This document shows positions 33,164 to 40,514 of a stretch of DNA of 45,912 nucleotides, in pieces. Within the stretch, counting starts at the first letter, position 1. The number at the start of each line of letters is the position of its first letter. Position numbers and translations under genes: made by a program. Source of the stretch: Bacillota bacterium (GTDB lineage: Bacteria; Bacillota; Clostridia; Christensenellales; SZUA-584); assembly GCA_023415915.1 (NCBI GenBank), contig JAEZIZ010000002.1, positions 1 to 45,912 of the forward strand, in the 5' to 3' direction. The notes under the pieces are model-generated. The model saw only the letters and a program-made list of their open reading frames with translations. It was not told the DNA's origin and made no database searches.

Positions 33164-33436
33164 ATGGACAAACAGGCACTCGGAATGGTTGAAACAAAAG
33201 GTTTGGTAGGCGCTATTGAAGCCGCCGACGCTATGGTAAAAGCGGCAAACGTAACGCTGATAGGCAAAGAGCAGATAGGCTCGGGGCTCGTAACGGTAAT
33301 GGTAAGAGGCGACGTCGGAGCGGTAAAGGCGGCTGTCGACGCAGGCGCCGCCGCGGCGAAGCGCGTGGGCGAGCTTGTTTCCGTACACGTTATTCCGCGC
33401 CCGCATCAGGACGTTGAAGGCATACTGCCGAGATAA
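33164..33436 (+). CDS. BMC-H hexameric shell protein 1
   Basis: A 90-residue single-BMC-domain protein of the PduA/CcmK type; hexamers tile the shell facets and their central pore passes small metabolites. Family features: ALGMVETKGLVGAIEAADAM, KAANVTLIGKE, the pore loop QIGSGLV, and VTVMVRGDVGAVKAAVDAG. It is almost identical to the two BMC-H proteins at 38429 and 39020 over residues 1-88. Strong AAAGGAG site. It is separated from the dehydrogenase gene by 87 bases, which may hold an internal promoter. Confidence 0.96.
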   Translation: MDKQALGMVETKGLVGAIEAADAMVKAANVTLIGKEQIGSGLVTVMVRGDVGAVKAAVDAGAAAAKRVGELVSVHVIPRPHQDVEGILPR

Positions 33437-33456
33437 CTTAAAACGGAGAAAAGACG

Positions 33457-34095
33457 TTGGACGAGCAAACGCTTAAACGTATAATCACATTAGCGGCTAT
33501 AAAGCAGCTGGCGCTTGCGGGAGAACGCTATATACCCGCGGCGGTATCGGCTCGCCATGTGCACCTTTGCGCGGCCGACATAGAGGCGCTTTTCGGCAAA
33601 GGGCATTCGCTTGTTAAAATGCGTGACCTTATGCAGCCCGGCCAGTACGCGTGCGAAGAGCAGGTTACGCTGGTCGGCAAAAAGGGGCGTATAGAGAAGA
33701 TACGCGTTCTCGGGCCTGCAAGGCGGGAGACGCAAATAGAGATTTCTGTGACGGATTGCTATAAAGCGGGCTTTGAGCCTGTGGTGCGCATGTCGGGAGA
33801 TCTTGAAAACACGCCCGGAGGAACGCTTATAGGCCCGGCGGGCGAGGTCACGCTCCCAAAAGGCGTGATAGTGGCGGCAAGGCATCTTCACGCTACGGTT
33901 GAGCAGGCAAGGTGGTACGGGTTAAAGAACGGTGATATAATATGCGTGAAAAAACAAGGCGTGCGCGAAACGGTGTTCGGCAACGTCGTTGTGCGCACCG
34001 GCCCTGATCACGACCTTGAACTGCACCTCGACCCCGACGAAGCAAACGCGGCGGGAATAAAATCGGGCGATATGCTCGAATTGGTGAGAGGCTAA
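33457..34095 (+). CDS. pduL: PduL-type phosphate acyltransferase
   Basis: A 212-residue phosphotransacylase, the BMC-specific type unrelated to Pta. It converts acyl-CoA plus phosphate to acyl-phosphate and recycles CoA inside the shell. Two PduL domains carry the zinc/active-site motifs SARHVHL (H34, H36), CEEQVTL (E67/E68) and AARHLHA (H143, H145). Residues 1-20 (DEQTLKRIITLAAIKQLAL) form a likely encapsulation helix. The start is TTG at 33457, 20 bases after BMC-H 1, with a GGAG site. The acyl group is acetyl if DeoC is the aldehyde source. Confidence 0.94.
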   Translation: MDEQTLKRIITLAAIKQLALAGERYIPAAVSARHVHLCAADIEALFGKGHSLVKMRDLMQPGQYACEEQVTLVGKKGRIEKIRVLGPARRETQIEISVTDCYKAGFEPVVRMSGDLENTPGGTLIGPAGEVTLPKGVIVAARHLHATVEQARWYGLKNGDIICVKKQGVRETVFGNVVVRTGPDHDLELHLDPDEANAAGIKSGDMLELVRG

Positions 34096-34097
34096 AA

Positions 34098-34748
34098 ATG
34101 AGCTACAGCGCGCAGGACATACAGGAAATAATACAGCGCGTCACTGAAGAGGTATTGGGCGGATTGTCTCGCACGCAAGCCAAACTGGCGGTATTCTGCG
34201 GCAATGTTTTTGACCCGCGGGGCGTTAAGCAGTTCTTCGCGGGCAAAGACGTGGTATGCGCCCTGCCCGACGATATGCCGCCTCTTTTGGAGGGCTGCAA
34301 GTCGTTAAAGCTCGAGGCGGACAAACGCGCGATACTCGATGGGCTTGACGGCTTCGAAGAGATATTTCTCGTAACGCCGCCGCTTTCGCTGCTGGGCGCA
34401 ATCGCGGAAGCCGACGATACGTCTTTTGCCGCGTCGCTTATAATACGGCCGCTGCTTTGGGGCAGGAAAGTAACCGTGCTTCTCGACTTTGAGTCGCCCA
34501 AATATCTGCGCGGCACGGCGCTTGGCGTTATTGCGGACAACATAGACGCGCTTGAAAAGATGGGGATTAATATAGCGACATTAAAGCGCAAAACCCCTGA
34601 AAAGCAGGGCAAAGAGCTCGTTACCGAACAGGACGTAAAGGACGCGATACGGGACGGCAGTATGAAAGTGAAAATAGCGCCGGGAGCAATAGTCACACAG
34701 CTCGCGCAGGACACCGCAAAAGAGTGCGGCGTGAGCATCGAATATTAG
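34098..34748 (+). CDS. BMC-associated flavoprotein-like cargo
   Basis: A 216-residue protein. Residues 4-22 (SAQDIQEIIQRVTEEVLGG) form an encapsulation-type helix closely resembling those of both DeoC proteins. The middle looks like the flavoprotein (PF02441, CoaC/UbiX-like) fold: KLAVFCGNVFD first strand, EIFLVTPPLSLLGAIAEADD, and IIRPLLWGRKVTVLLDF. The C-terminus (IAPGAIVTQLAQDTAKECGVSIEY) resembles tails of several BMC enzymes. It may bind FMN and pass electrons or act as a chaperone; the true role is unknown. It lies two bases after pduL. Confidence 0.7.
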   Translation: MSYSAQDIQEIIQRVTEEVLGGLSRTQAKLAVFCGNVFDPRGVKQFFAGKDVVCALPDDMPPLLEGCKSLKLEADKRAILDGLDGFEEIFLVTPPLSLLGAIAEADDTSFAASLIIRPLLWGRKVTVLLDFESPKYLRGTALGVIADNIDALEKMGINIATLKRKTPEKQGKELVTEQDVKDAIRDGSMKVKIAPGAIVTQLAQDTAKECGVSIEY

Positions 34749-34758
34749 GAGATATGAT

Positions 34759-35076
34759 ATGCAGATAGCACGAGTAAAGGGAAGCGTAGTCAGTACCAAC
34801 AAAACCGAAAAGCTGCATGGTTTGAAGCTGCTTATTGTAGTGCCCATCGATCTCGCTACATTTGAAGAAAAGGGGTCGCCTATAGTCGCTATTGACACCG
34901 TAGGCGCGGGAGCGGGAGAGGTTGTAATGCTGTGCGGCGGAAGTTCGTCGCGTCAGACGGCATTAACTGAGAATAAACCGTCGGATATGGCTATAGTCGC
35001 CATAATCGACTCTATTGAGATAGAAGGCAATATAGTTTTCCGCAAGTTTGAAGAAAATCGGGGTGAGGCCAAATGA
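34759..35076 (+). CDS. BMC-P pentameric vertex protein 1 (EutN/CcmL type)
   Basis: A 105-residue EutN/CcmL-family protein that closes the vertices of the shell. Family features: QIARVKGSVVSTNKTEKLHGLKLLIV (seen as GSVVSTNK and LHGLKLLIV), IVAIDTVGAGAGEVVMLCGGSSSRQ, and MAIVAIIDSIE. It is longer than its two paralogues through a C-terminal tail (EGNIVFRKFEENRGEAK). AGGAG lies before the ATG. The stop overlaps the aldehyde dehydrogenase start (ATGA). Confidence 0.94.
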   Translation: MQIARVKGSVVSTNKTEKLHGLKLLIVVPIDLATFEEKGSPIVAIDTVGAGAGEVVMLCGGSSSRQTALTENKPSDMAIVAIIDSIEIEGNIVFRKFEENRGEAK

Positions 35077-36482
35077 GTTTAACTGAGCAGCAGATACGCC
35101 AGATAGTCGAAGAAACTGTAAGGAGCATAACAGGCGCCCGGGCAGCCGCGGCGGCAAGCGGAAACTGGCTCTGCGATACTATGGAAGAAGCGATAGCTTC
35201 CGCCAAATCCGCCCAGCAGCAGCTGATGGCGATGTCGCTCGACAAACGCGGCAGGCTGATAGACGCTATGCGCAGGGCGGCGATGGACAACGTGCAATAC
35301 CTCTCAGAGCTTGCTCATAACGAGACGGGTTATGGCAAAGTAGAGCACAAGGTTTTAAAGAATAGGCTCGCAATAGAAAAGACTCCGGGTATAGAAGACC
35401 TCACTGCGGACGCAATGTCGGGAGACTACGGCCTGACGCTTGTGGAACGCGCGCCTTTCGGAGTAATAGGCGCGATAACGCCGTCTACCAACCCGACGTC
35501 TACGGTAATAAACAATTCGATAAGCATGATAGCGGCGGGCAACGCCGTGGTGTATAACCCGCATCCGTCGGCAAAGAAGAGTTCCACCGAGACGATGCGC
35601 ATACTAAACGAAGCAATAGCCGCAGCAGGCGGGCCGTCTTCGCTTATATGCACTGTAAAGCAGCCTACATTGGAAACCGGCAAAGCGCTGATGGAGCACA
35701 AAGACATACCGCTGCTCGCGATAACCGGAGGCGAAGCGGTAGTGCATGTGGCTATGCACACCGGCAAAAAGGTAATAGCGGCAGGACCGGGAAACCCGCC
35801 TGTTATAGTGGACGATACGGCTATAATCAAGCAGGCCGCCAAGGACATAGTTGACGGGGCGAGCTTTGACAACAACATACTCTGCATAGCCGAAAAAGAG
35901 GTGTTCGTATACGGAAGCGTGGCCGACATGCTTATGAACGAGATGCAAAAGCACGGCGCTTTCAGGGTGTCAGGCGCGGACATAGACAAGATAGTAAAAA
36001 CCGTGCTGGTGCAAAAGGACGGCAAATATGTAGTCAACAGAAGCTACGTCGGTAAAGACGCTACGAAGATACTTTCGGACAGCGGCGTTTCATACACCGG
36101 CAGCCCGAGGCTCGTAATCGCGGAGGTAAGTGAAAACCACCCGTTTGTAACGGTGGAGATGCTTATGCCTGTACTCGGCATCGTGCGCGTTCAGAACGAC
36201 GAGATAAACACTGCCATAAATATGGCCATAAAAGCCGAAAACGGCTGCAGACACACCGCCATGATGCATTCCCAGAACGTAAGCCATCTGTCTATGGCGG
36301 CAAAAGCGCTTAACACCACCATATTCGTCAAAAACGCTCCCTCCTACGCAGGGCTCGGTTTCGGCGGCGAAGGATTCACTACGCTCACTATAGCCACGCC
36401 TACGGGCGAAGGAATAACGAGCGCCAGAACGTTTACGCGGCTTCGCAGGTGCGTACTGTACGGAAACTTCAGGATTGTGTAA
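35073..36482 (+). CDS. CoA-acylating aldehyde dehydrogenase (PduP/EutE type)
   Basis: A 469-residue enzyme that oxidises an aldehyde to acyl-CoA with NAD+. Residues 4-20 (TEQQIRQIVEETVRSIT) form the encapsulation helix. Then the ALDH fold: Rossmann part GVIGAITPSTNPTSTVI, PHPSAKKS, ITGGEAVV, GPGNPPVIVD, and the catalytic Cys in SFDNNILCIAEKE (C271). It directly consumes the aldehyde released by the aldolases and feeds PduL. Natural substrates could be acetaldehyde, lactaldehyde or glycolaldehyde; the sequence does not decide. Overlap with the EutN gene indicates translational coupling. Confidence 0.95.
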   Translation: MSLTEQQIRQIVEETVRSITGARAAAAASGNWLCDTMEEAIASAKSAQQQLMAMSLDKRGRLIDAMRRAAMDNVQYLSELAHNETGYGKVEHKVLKNRLAIEKTPGIEDLTADAMSGDYGLTLVERAPFGVIGAITPSTNPTSTVINNSISMIAAGNAVVYNPHPSAKKSSTETMRILNEAIAAAGGPSSLICTVKQPTLETGKALMEHKDIPLLAITGGEAVVHVAMHTGKKVIAAGPGNPPVIVDDTAIIKQAAKDIVDGASFDNNILCIAEKEVFVYGSVADMLMNEMQKHGAFRVSGADIDKIVKTVLVQKDGKYVVNRSYVGKDATKILSDSGVSYTGSPRLVIAEVSENHPFVTVEMLMPVLGIVRVQNDEINTAINMAIKAENGCRHTAMMHSQNVSHLSMAAKALNTTIFVKNAPSYAGLGFGGEGFTTLTIATPTGEGITSARTFTRLRRCVLYGNFRIV

Positions 36483-37802
36483 ATGGAAAAGCAGCAGATA
36501 TTAGACAAAATACGGGAATCGGGAGTAGTCGGCGCGGGCGGCGCGGGCTTTCCTACGCATATCAAACTGTCATGCAACGCCGAAGTGGTGATAGCAAACG
36601 GCGCGGAGTGCGAACCGCTGCTGCGCACCGACAGGCTGCTGATGGAGACGTACCCGAAAAAGATAATGCTCGGCCTCAAAGCCGCGATGTATGTCACCGG
36701 CGCTAAGAGAGGCGTCATTGCGCTAAAAAAGAAGTATGCTAAAGCGGTGGAGGCGATGCGCGGCGCGCTGGATTCCTGCACTGAGCTGCACCTTATGGAC
36801 AGCTTCTATCCGGCGGGAGACGAGCAGCAGATAGTATACGAGGTGACCGGCAAGGTAGTGCCTACTGGCGGGCTGCCGATAGACGTGGGAGCCGTAGTGC
36901 AGAACGTTTCGACGTTGATAGAAATAGCGAACGCGCTGCAGGAAACGCCCGTCATCAAAAAGTATGTAACTGTCACGGGGGAGGTTGCGGAGCCGGCGGT
37001 ATATAAAGCGCCCCTTGGCATGCCGTTTTTAAAGCTGATCGAGGCGGCTGCGGGCCCGAAGGACCTATCGGATTACAGCGTTATAATAGGCGGGCCTATG
37101 ATGGGGCGCGTATCGGAGAACATCGAATCGGAAGTGGTCGAAAAGACTACCGGAGGCGTTATCGTAATCCCCAAAGACCATAAGCTCGTTGCAAAAAAGA
37201 CGGGTAACTTGGAAAACGACATCAGGCTTGCCAAATCGGTATGCTGCCAGTGTAACTACTGCACGCAGCTTTGCCCGCGCAACGCACTGGGGCTCAAGGT
37301 AGAGCCGCATAAAATTATGCGGGCGCTTGCGCTGAACGCCGACAACTTTGGATATGTGAACGGCATATTTTCCTGCTGCGACTGCGGGGTATGCACACAA
37401 TACGCGTGCAACTTCCAGCTTGCGCCCTCAAGGCTTATGACGCGTGTAAAGCAGGAGCTTGCAAAAGCGGGAGTGAAGCCGGAGAAGAAAGTGGCTTTTG
37501 CCCCTGCAGACAACGTTGAAAGCATAAAGGTTCCGGTATCGAGGCTGATGATACGGCTCGGAATAGAAGGATACGACAGGGACCTTGCTTTAAAGGACGA
37601 TGAACTGTATACGGATTACGTACGGCTGCCTTTGAAGATGCATATAGGAGCGCCCGCCGTACCGGCAATTAAAACGGGGGACAGCGTAACCGAAGGGCAG
37701 GTAATAGCGTCGGTTGACAAGGGCGTGGGAGCAAAACTGCACGCAAGCATTTCTGGCGTAGCCGCTGTGGCGGACAAATATATTGAAATAAGGAAGCAGT
37801 AA
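36483..37802 (+). CDS. pduS: PduS-like RnfC-type Fe-S flavoprotein
   Basis: A 439-residue protein related to RnfC and PduS (cobalamin reductase/NADH oxidase of Pdu compartments). The N-terminal GVVGAGGAGFPTHIKL and ANGAECEPLLRTD are the NADH/FMN-binding region, with an SLBB part following. Two cysteine clusters, CCQCNYCTQLCP and CCDCGVCTQYACN, should bind two [4Fe-4S] centres. A biotinyl/RnfC-like end is at residues ~385-439. No B12 enzyme is encoded nearby, so a role in NADH oxidation and electron export is more likely than cobalamin reduction. It starts at the base after the ALDH stop. Confidence 0.9.
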   Translation: MEKQQILDKIRESGVVGAGGAGFPTHIKLSCNAEVVIANGAECEPLLRTDRLLMETYPKKIMLGLKAAMYVTGAKRGVIALKKKYAKAVEAMRGALDSCTELHLMDSFYPAGDEQQIVYEVTGKVVPTGGLPIDVGAVVQNVSTLIEIANALQETPVIKKYVTVTGEVAEPAVYKAPLGMPFLKLIEAAAGPKDLSDYSVIIGGPMMGRVSENIESEVVEKTTGGVIVIPKDHKLVAKKTGNLENDIRLAKSVCCQCNYCTQLCPRNALGLKVEPHKIMRALALNADNFGYVNGIFSCCDCGVCTQYACNFQLAPSRLMTRVKQELAKAGVKPEKKVAFAPADNVESIKVPVSRLMIRLGIEGYDRDLALKDDELYTDYVRLPLKMHIGAPAVPAIKTGDSVTEGQVIASVDKGVGAKLHASISGVAAVADKYIEIRKQ

Positions 37803-37803
37803 T

Positions 37804-38352
37804 ATGACACACGCACTCGGAATGGTGGAAACAAACTGCATAGCAAAAGGCATTGAGGCGGCGGACGCGATGCTTAAGGCGGCGGAAGTAAACCTGCTGT
37901 CTGCGCAGACGGCATGCGCGGGAAAATACGTAGTGCTGGTATCGGGCGACGTGGCCGCGGTAAAGGCATCGGTGGCCGCGGGAGCGGCCGGGGCGGAGGA
38001 AACGCTCGTTGACAGCATGGTGATACCCAACATAGACGAGCAGGTGCTCAAAGCCGTTTCGGCGTGCGGCGAGCCCAAAAGCTTTGAAGCGCTGGGCATA
38101 GTCGAAACATTCTCGCTGGTGTCGGCGCTGCTGTGCGCGGACGCGGCAGTTAAGGCGGCGGACGTGGAGCTAATTGAGGTAAGGCTAGGCAGAGGCCTCG
38201 GAGGAAAGTCGTTCCTTACGCTGACAGGAGACGTAGCGGCAGTGCGCCATGCGGTAGAGGCGGCAAAGTCGGACGAAGGCGTAAAGGGAATGATTACGCG
38301 CACCGTAGTAATACCCTCGCCGCATCCGGACTTAAAGAGGTCAATCTATTAA
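37804..38352 (+). CDS. Tandem-BMC trimeric shell protein with a PduT-like cysteine
   Basis: A 182-residue BMC-T protein made of two BMC domains (residues 1-88 and 93-182). The first keeps THALGMVETNCIAKGIEAAD and has LLSAQTACAGKY, placing Cys at residue 38. In PduT the matching Cys38 of each subunit binds one [4Fe-4S] at the pore of the trimer. It lies one base after the PduS-like gene, its known partner in other systems. Together they could carry electrons across the shell. The second domain has GIVETFSLVSALLCADAA. Confidence 0.93.
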   Translation: MTHALGMVETNCIAKGIEAADAMLKAAEVNLLSAQTACAGKYVVLVSGDVAAVKASVAAGAAGAEETLVDSMVIPNIDEQVLKAVSACGEPKSFEALGIVETFSLVSALLCADAAVKAADVELIEVRLGRGLGGKSFLTLTGDVAAVRHAVEAAKSDEGVKGMITRTVVIPSPHPDLKRSIY

Positions 38353-38428
38353 GCGTGAAAAGGCTTGGTGCCTTTATTATAAACACAGGAAATATAAAAA
38401 TTTGTAATATGACAAAAGGAGCTAACCG

Positions 38429-38734
38429 ATGGAAAAACAGGCACTCGGAATGGTAGAAACAAAAGGGCTGGTCGGCGCCATAGAAGCGGCCGACGCGATG
38501 GTAAAAGCCGCTAACGTTACATTGATAGGCAAGGAGAAAATAGGCAGCGGGCTTGTCACCGTTATGGTACGCGGAGACGTAGGCGCCGTTAAAGCGTCGG
38601 TGGACGCAGGCGCTGCGGCTGCAAAGCGCGTGGGCGAGCTTGTATCGGTACACGTAATACCGCGCCCGCACGACGACGTGGAAGCGATACTGCCTGCCGC
38701 AAAACCCGCAAAAGCCGCTGCGAAGAAGGAGTAA
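38429..38734 (+). CDS. BMC-H hexameric shell protein 2 (with basic tail)
   Basis: A 101-residue PduA/CcmK-type shell protein with the same core as BMC-H 1 and 3 (ALGMVETKGLVGAIEAAD, KEKIGSGLVTVMVRGDVG). It differs by a C-terminal AKPAKAAAKKE extension rich in Ala and Lys, which may lie on one face of the shell. It follows a 76-base gap with a new AAAGGAG site, starting a second block of shell genes. Nucleotide similarity to BMC-H 3 is very high, suggesting recent duplication. Confidence 0.96.
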   Translation: MEKQALGMVETKGLVGAIEAADAMVKAANVTLIGKEKIGSGLVTVMVRGDVGAVKASVDAGAAAAKRVGELVSVHVIPRPHDDVEAILPAAKPAKAAAKKE

Positions 38735-38735
38735 C

Positions 38736-38999
38736 ATGTATACCGGGAAGGTAATAGGCTCGGTCGTAAGCACGGCTAAGGACCCGAATCTAAAAGGCGT
38801 CAAGCTGCTAGTGGTACAGAAGTACGAAAACGGCAGACCTGCGGATATAATAGTGTCGGCGGACGGCACACGCCAGGCGGGGCCGGGGGATTTCGTGTAC
38901 CTTATTGGCAGCAAGGAAGCGTGCCTGCCGTTTCCCGAATGCAGGCTGATACCCGTGGACTCTTCTATAATCGGGTTTATTGACCGTATCAACGAATAA
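38736..38999 (+). CDS. BMC-P pentameric vertex protein 2 (EutN/CcmL type)
   Basis: An 87-residue EutN/CcmL-family vertex protein: YTGKVIGSVVSTAKDPNLKG, KLLVVQKYENG, IVSADGTRQAGPGDFVYLIGSKEA, SIIGFIDRI. It is the shortest and most typical of the three. One base separates it from BMC-H 2. It differs clearly from paralogues 1 and 3, so mixed pentamers or alternative vertices are possible. Confidence 0.93.
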   Translation: MYTGKVIGSVVSTAKDPNLKGVKLLVVQKYENGRPADIIVSADGTRQAGPGDFVYLIGSKEACLPFPECRLIPVDSSIIGFIDRINE

Positions 39000-39019
39000 C
39001 CAAAAGGGGGATGTGTAAA

Positions 39020-39295
39020 ATGGAAAAACTGGCGCTCGGAATGGTGGAAACAAAAGGGCTGGTTGGCGCTATAGAAGCGGCCGACGCTATGGTAAAAGCC
39101 GCTAACGTTACATTGATAGGCAAGGAGAAGATAGGCAGCGGTCTTGTCACCGTTATGGTACGCGGAGATGTAGGCGCAGTTAAAGCGTCGGTGGACGCGG
39201 GCGCCGCGGCCGCAAAGCGCGTAGGCGAGCTTGTGTCGGTACACGTAATACCGCGCCCGCACGACGACGTGGAAGCCATACTGCCGGGGAAATAA
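39020..39295 (+). CDS. BMC-H hexameric shell protein 3
   Basis: A 91-residue PduA/CcmK-type shell protein. Over residues 1-88 it differs from BMC-H 2 at one position only (Leu for Gln at residue 4), and it ends with PGK instead of the long tail. The ATG at 39020 is chosen over the one at 39011 because it matches the paralogues and lies nine bases after AAAAGGGGG. The pore loop is KIGSGLV as in BMC-H 2. Confidence 0.95.
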   Translation: MEKLALGMVETKGLVGAIEAADAMVKAANVTLIGKEKIGSGLVTVMVRGDVGAVKASVDAGAAAAKRVGELVSVHVIPRPHDDVEAILPGK

Positions 39296-39296
39296 T

Positions 39297-39566
39297 ATGC
39301 TGCTTGCAAAGGTAGTCGGCAACGTGGTGTCGACAATAAAGCCCGAGTCGCATCACGGGCGCAAGCTTATGATGGTAGAGCTTATAGGGCTTGACAACAA
39401 ACCGTACGGCGCGCGGCAGATAGTAATAGACGCCGCGGACGCCGGGGTTGGCGATACCGTGCTCGTAAACGTGGACGGCGGAGCGGCGCTTATGATACTC
39501 GACGACAAGAAAGCTATCGTCGATATGACGATATGCGGTGTTGTCGATCATTTTGACGTGGAATGA
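39297..39566 (+). CDS. BMC-P pentameric vertex protein 3 (EutN/CcmL type)
   Basis: An 89-residue EutN/CcmL-family protein: LLAKVVGNVVSTIKPESHHGRKLMMVE, seen as VVGNVVSTIKPESHHGRK, then QIVIDAADAGVGDTVLVNVDGGAA and MTICGVVDHFDVE. It starts one base after BMC-H 3 and is followed 16 bases later by the second DeoC gene. The pattern BMC-H/EutN, BMC-H/EutN suggests tandem duplication of a two-gene unit. Confidence 0.93.
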   Translation: MLLAKVVGNVVSTIKPESHHGRKLMMVELIGLDNKPYGARQIVIDAADAGVGDTVLVNVDGGAALMILDDKKAIVDMTICGVVDHFDVE

Positions 39567-39582
39567 AAGGCGGGTGGCCGCA

Positions 39583-40314
39583 GTGGATATACAGGACATA
39601 GTAGCAAGAGTCACAAAAGAAGTTTTGGCGCGTATCGGTGAAAGCGAAATCAAGAAAGAAGCGGGTGCGGACGTCGCGCATACTATAGAACACAGCCTGC
39701 TGAATCCCGATATTACGAAGGATAAGATAATAAAGGGATGCAAAGACGCAAAGGCATACCGTATGGCCAACGTATGCGTATCGCCATACTATGTATCGCT
39801 TGCAGCGGAGTACTTAAGAGGCAGCGGCGTTAAGGTATGCGCTCCCGTTGCGTTTCCTCACGGCGCGGCTTCTACTGCAGCTAAAGTAGTAGAGGCAAGG
39901 GAAGCAATTAAAAACGGTGCGGAAGAGCTCGACGTTTCAATGAACATACTCGCTATCAAGAACGGGGAAATTGACGAAGCGCTCCGCGACCTCAGCGAGA
40001 TAGTGAACGTTGCAAAGGGCAAGGCTCTTGTAAAAGCGATATACGAGCAGGGGCTATACAGCGACGAGGAAAGAAAAGCCGCTCTTAACATAGCGGTGCA
40101 ATCGGGCGCGGATTTTATCAAAATATCTAATGCTCTTACGGGCAAAAAAGCGCTGGCTGAAGACGTGCGCTTTGTGCGCGGCATAGTGGGAAACAACATA
40201 GGCATAAAGATAGACGGCGGCATAGCTACCGCGGAGAAGGTGCGCGAGCTTATGGCCGCGGGAGCACAAAGATTCGGCTGCAGTAAGTCGGTAGAGATTG
40301 TTACGGGACAGTAA
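39583..40314 (+). CDS. Divergent DeoC-family aldolase, BMC cargo
   Basis: A 243-residue DeoC/LacD-superfamily barrel. Residues 2-19 (DIQDIVARVTKEVLARIG) form an encapsulation helix like that of the first DeoC. The two lysines and the Asp remain: K180 in FIKISNA, K209 in IKIDGGIA, D117 in ELDVSMN. Several canonical motifs are changed: YIDHTLLKP to TIEHSLLNP, VKVIIET to VKAIYEQ, KTSTG to KISNA, and ASGGVR to IDGGIA, so the phosphate-site Arg is lost. Class I chemistry is likely kept with a different substrate. It lacks the Cys-rich tail. The start is GTG at 39583 with AAAGGCGGG ahead. Confidence 0.85.
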   Translation: MDIQDIVARVTKEVLARIGESEIKKEAGADVAHTIEHSLLNPDITKDKIIKGCKDAKAYRMANVCVSPYYVSLAAEYLRGSGVKVCAPVAFPHGAASTAAKVVEAREAIKNGAEELDVSMNILAIKNGEIDEALRDLSEIVNVAKGKALVKAIYEQGLYSDEERKAALNIAVQSGADFIKISNALTGKKALAEDVRFVRGIVGNNIGIKIDGGIATAEKVRELMAAGAQRFGCSKSVEIVTGQ

Positions 40315-40334
40315 CAAAAAACAGTACGATAATA

Positions 40335-40383
40335 AGGGCAGCGCCTGCGCGTAAAAATGCGCGGCGCATGTCTTTATTTTTTT
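40335..40383 (+). terminator. Terminator of the BMC operon
   Basis: Nested stem AGGGCA / TGTCTT, GCGCC / GGCGC and GCGC / GCGC (one bulged T) with a loop of A residues, followed by TTTATTTTTTTG. It marks the end of the operon that starts near 30100. Confidence 0.85.
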
Positions 40384-40514
40384 GTCCGGCGAAGCGGTAA
40401 TAAAAATGGCTGTAATAATACCCGTTATTAATTGTATAATAAATATGCTTTTGCCGGCGAGCCGGTACAGGGAGTAAAGAATCGGCAATATAAGAATATT
40501 ACGAGGAATACGTT

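Noticed and set aside
34103..34738. Long minus-strand frame opposite the flavoprotein-like gene
   Set aside because: It is fully antisense to a gene with clear domain and operon support and has a low-complexity Ser/Ala-rich translation. Similar long antisense frames throughout the window were dismissed for the same reason.
36483..37802. Full Rnf complex
   Set aside because: Only an RnfC-like protein is present; no RnfABDEG genes follow, and the neighbours are BMC genes.
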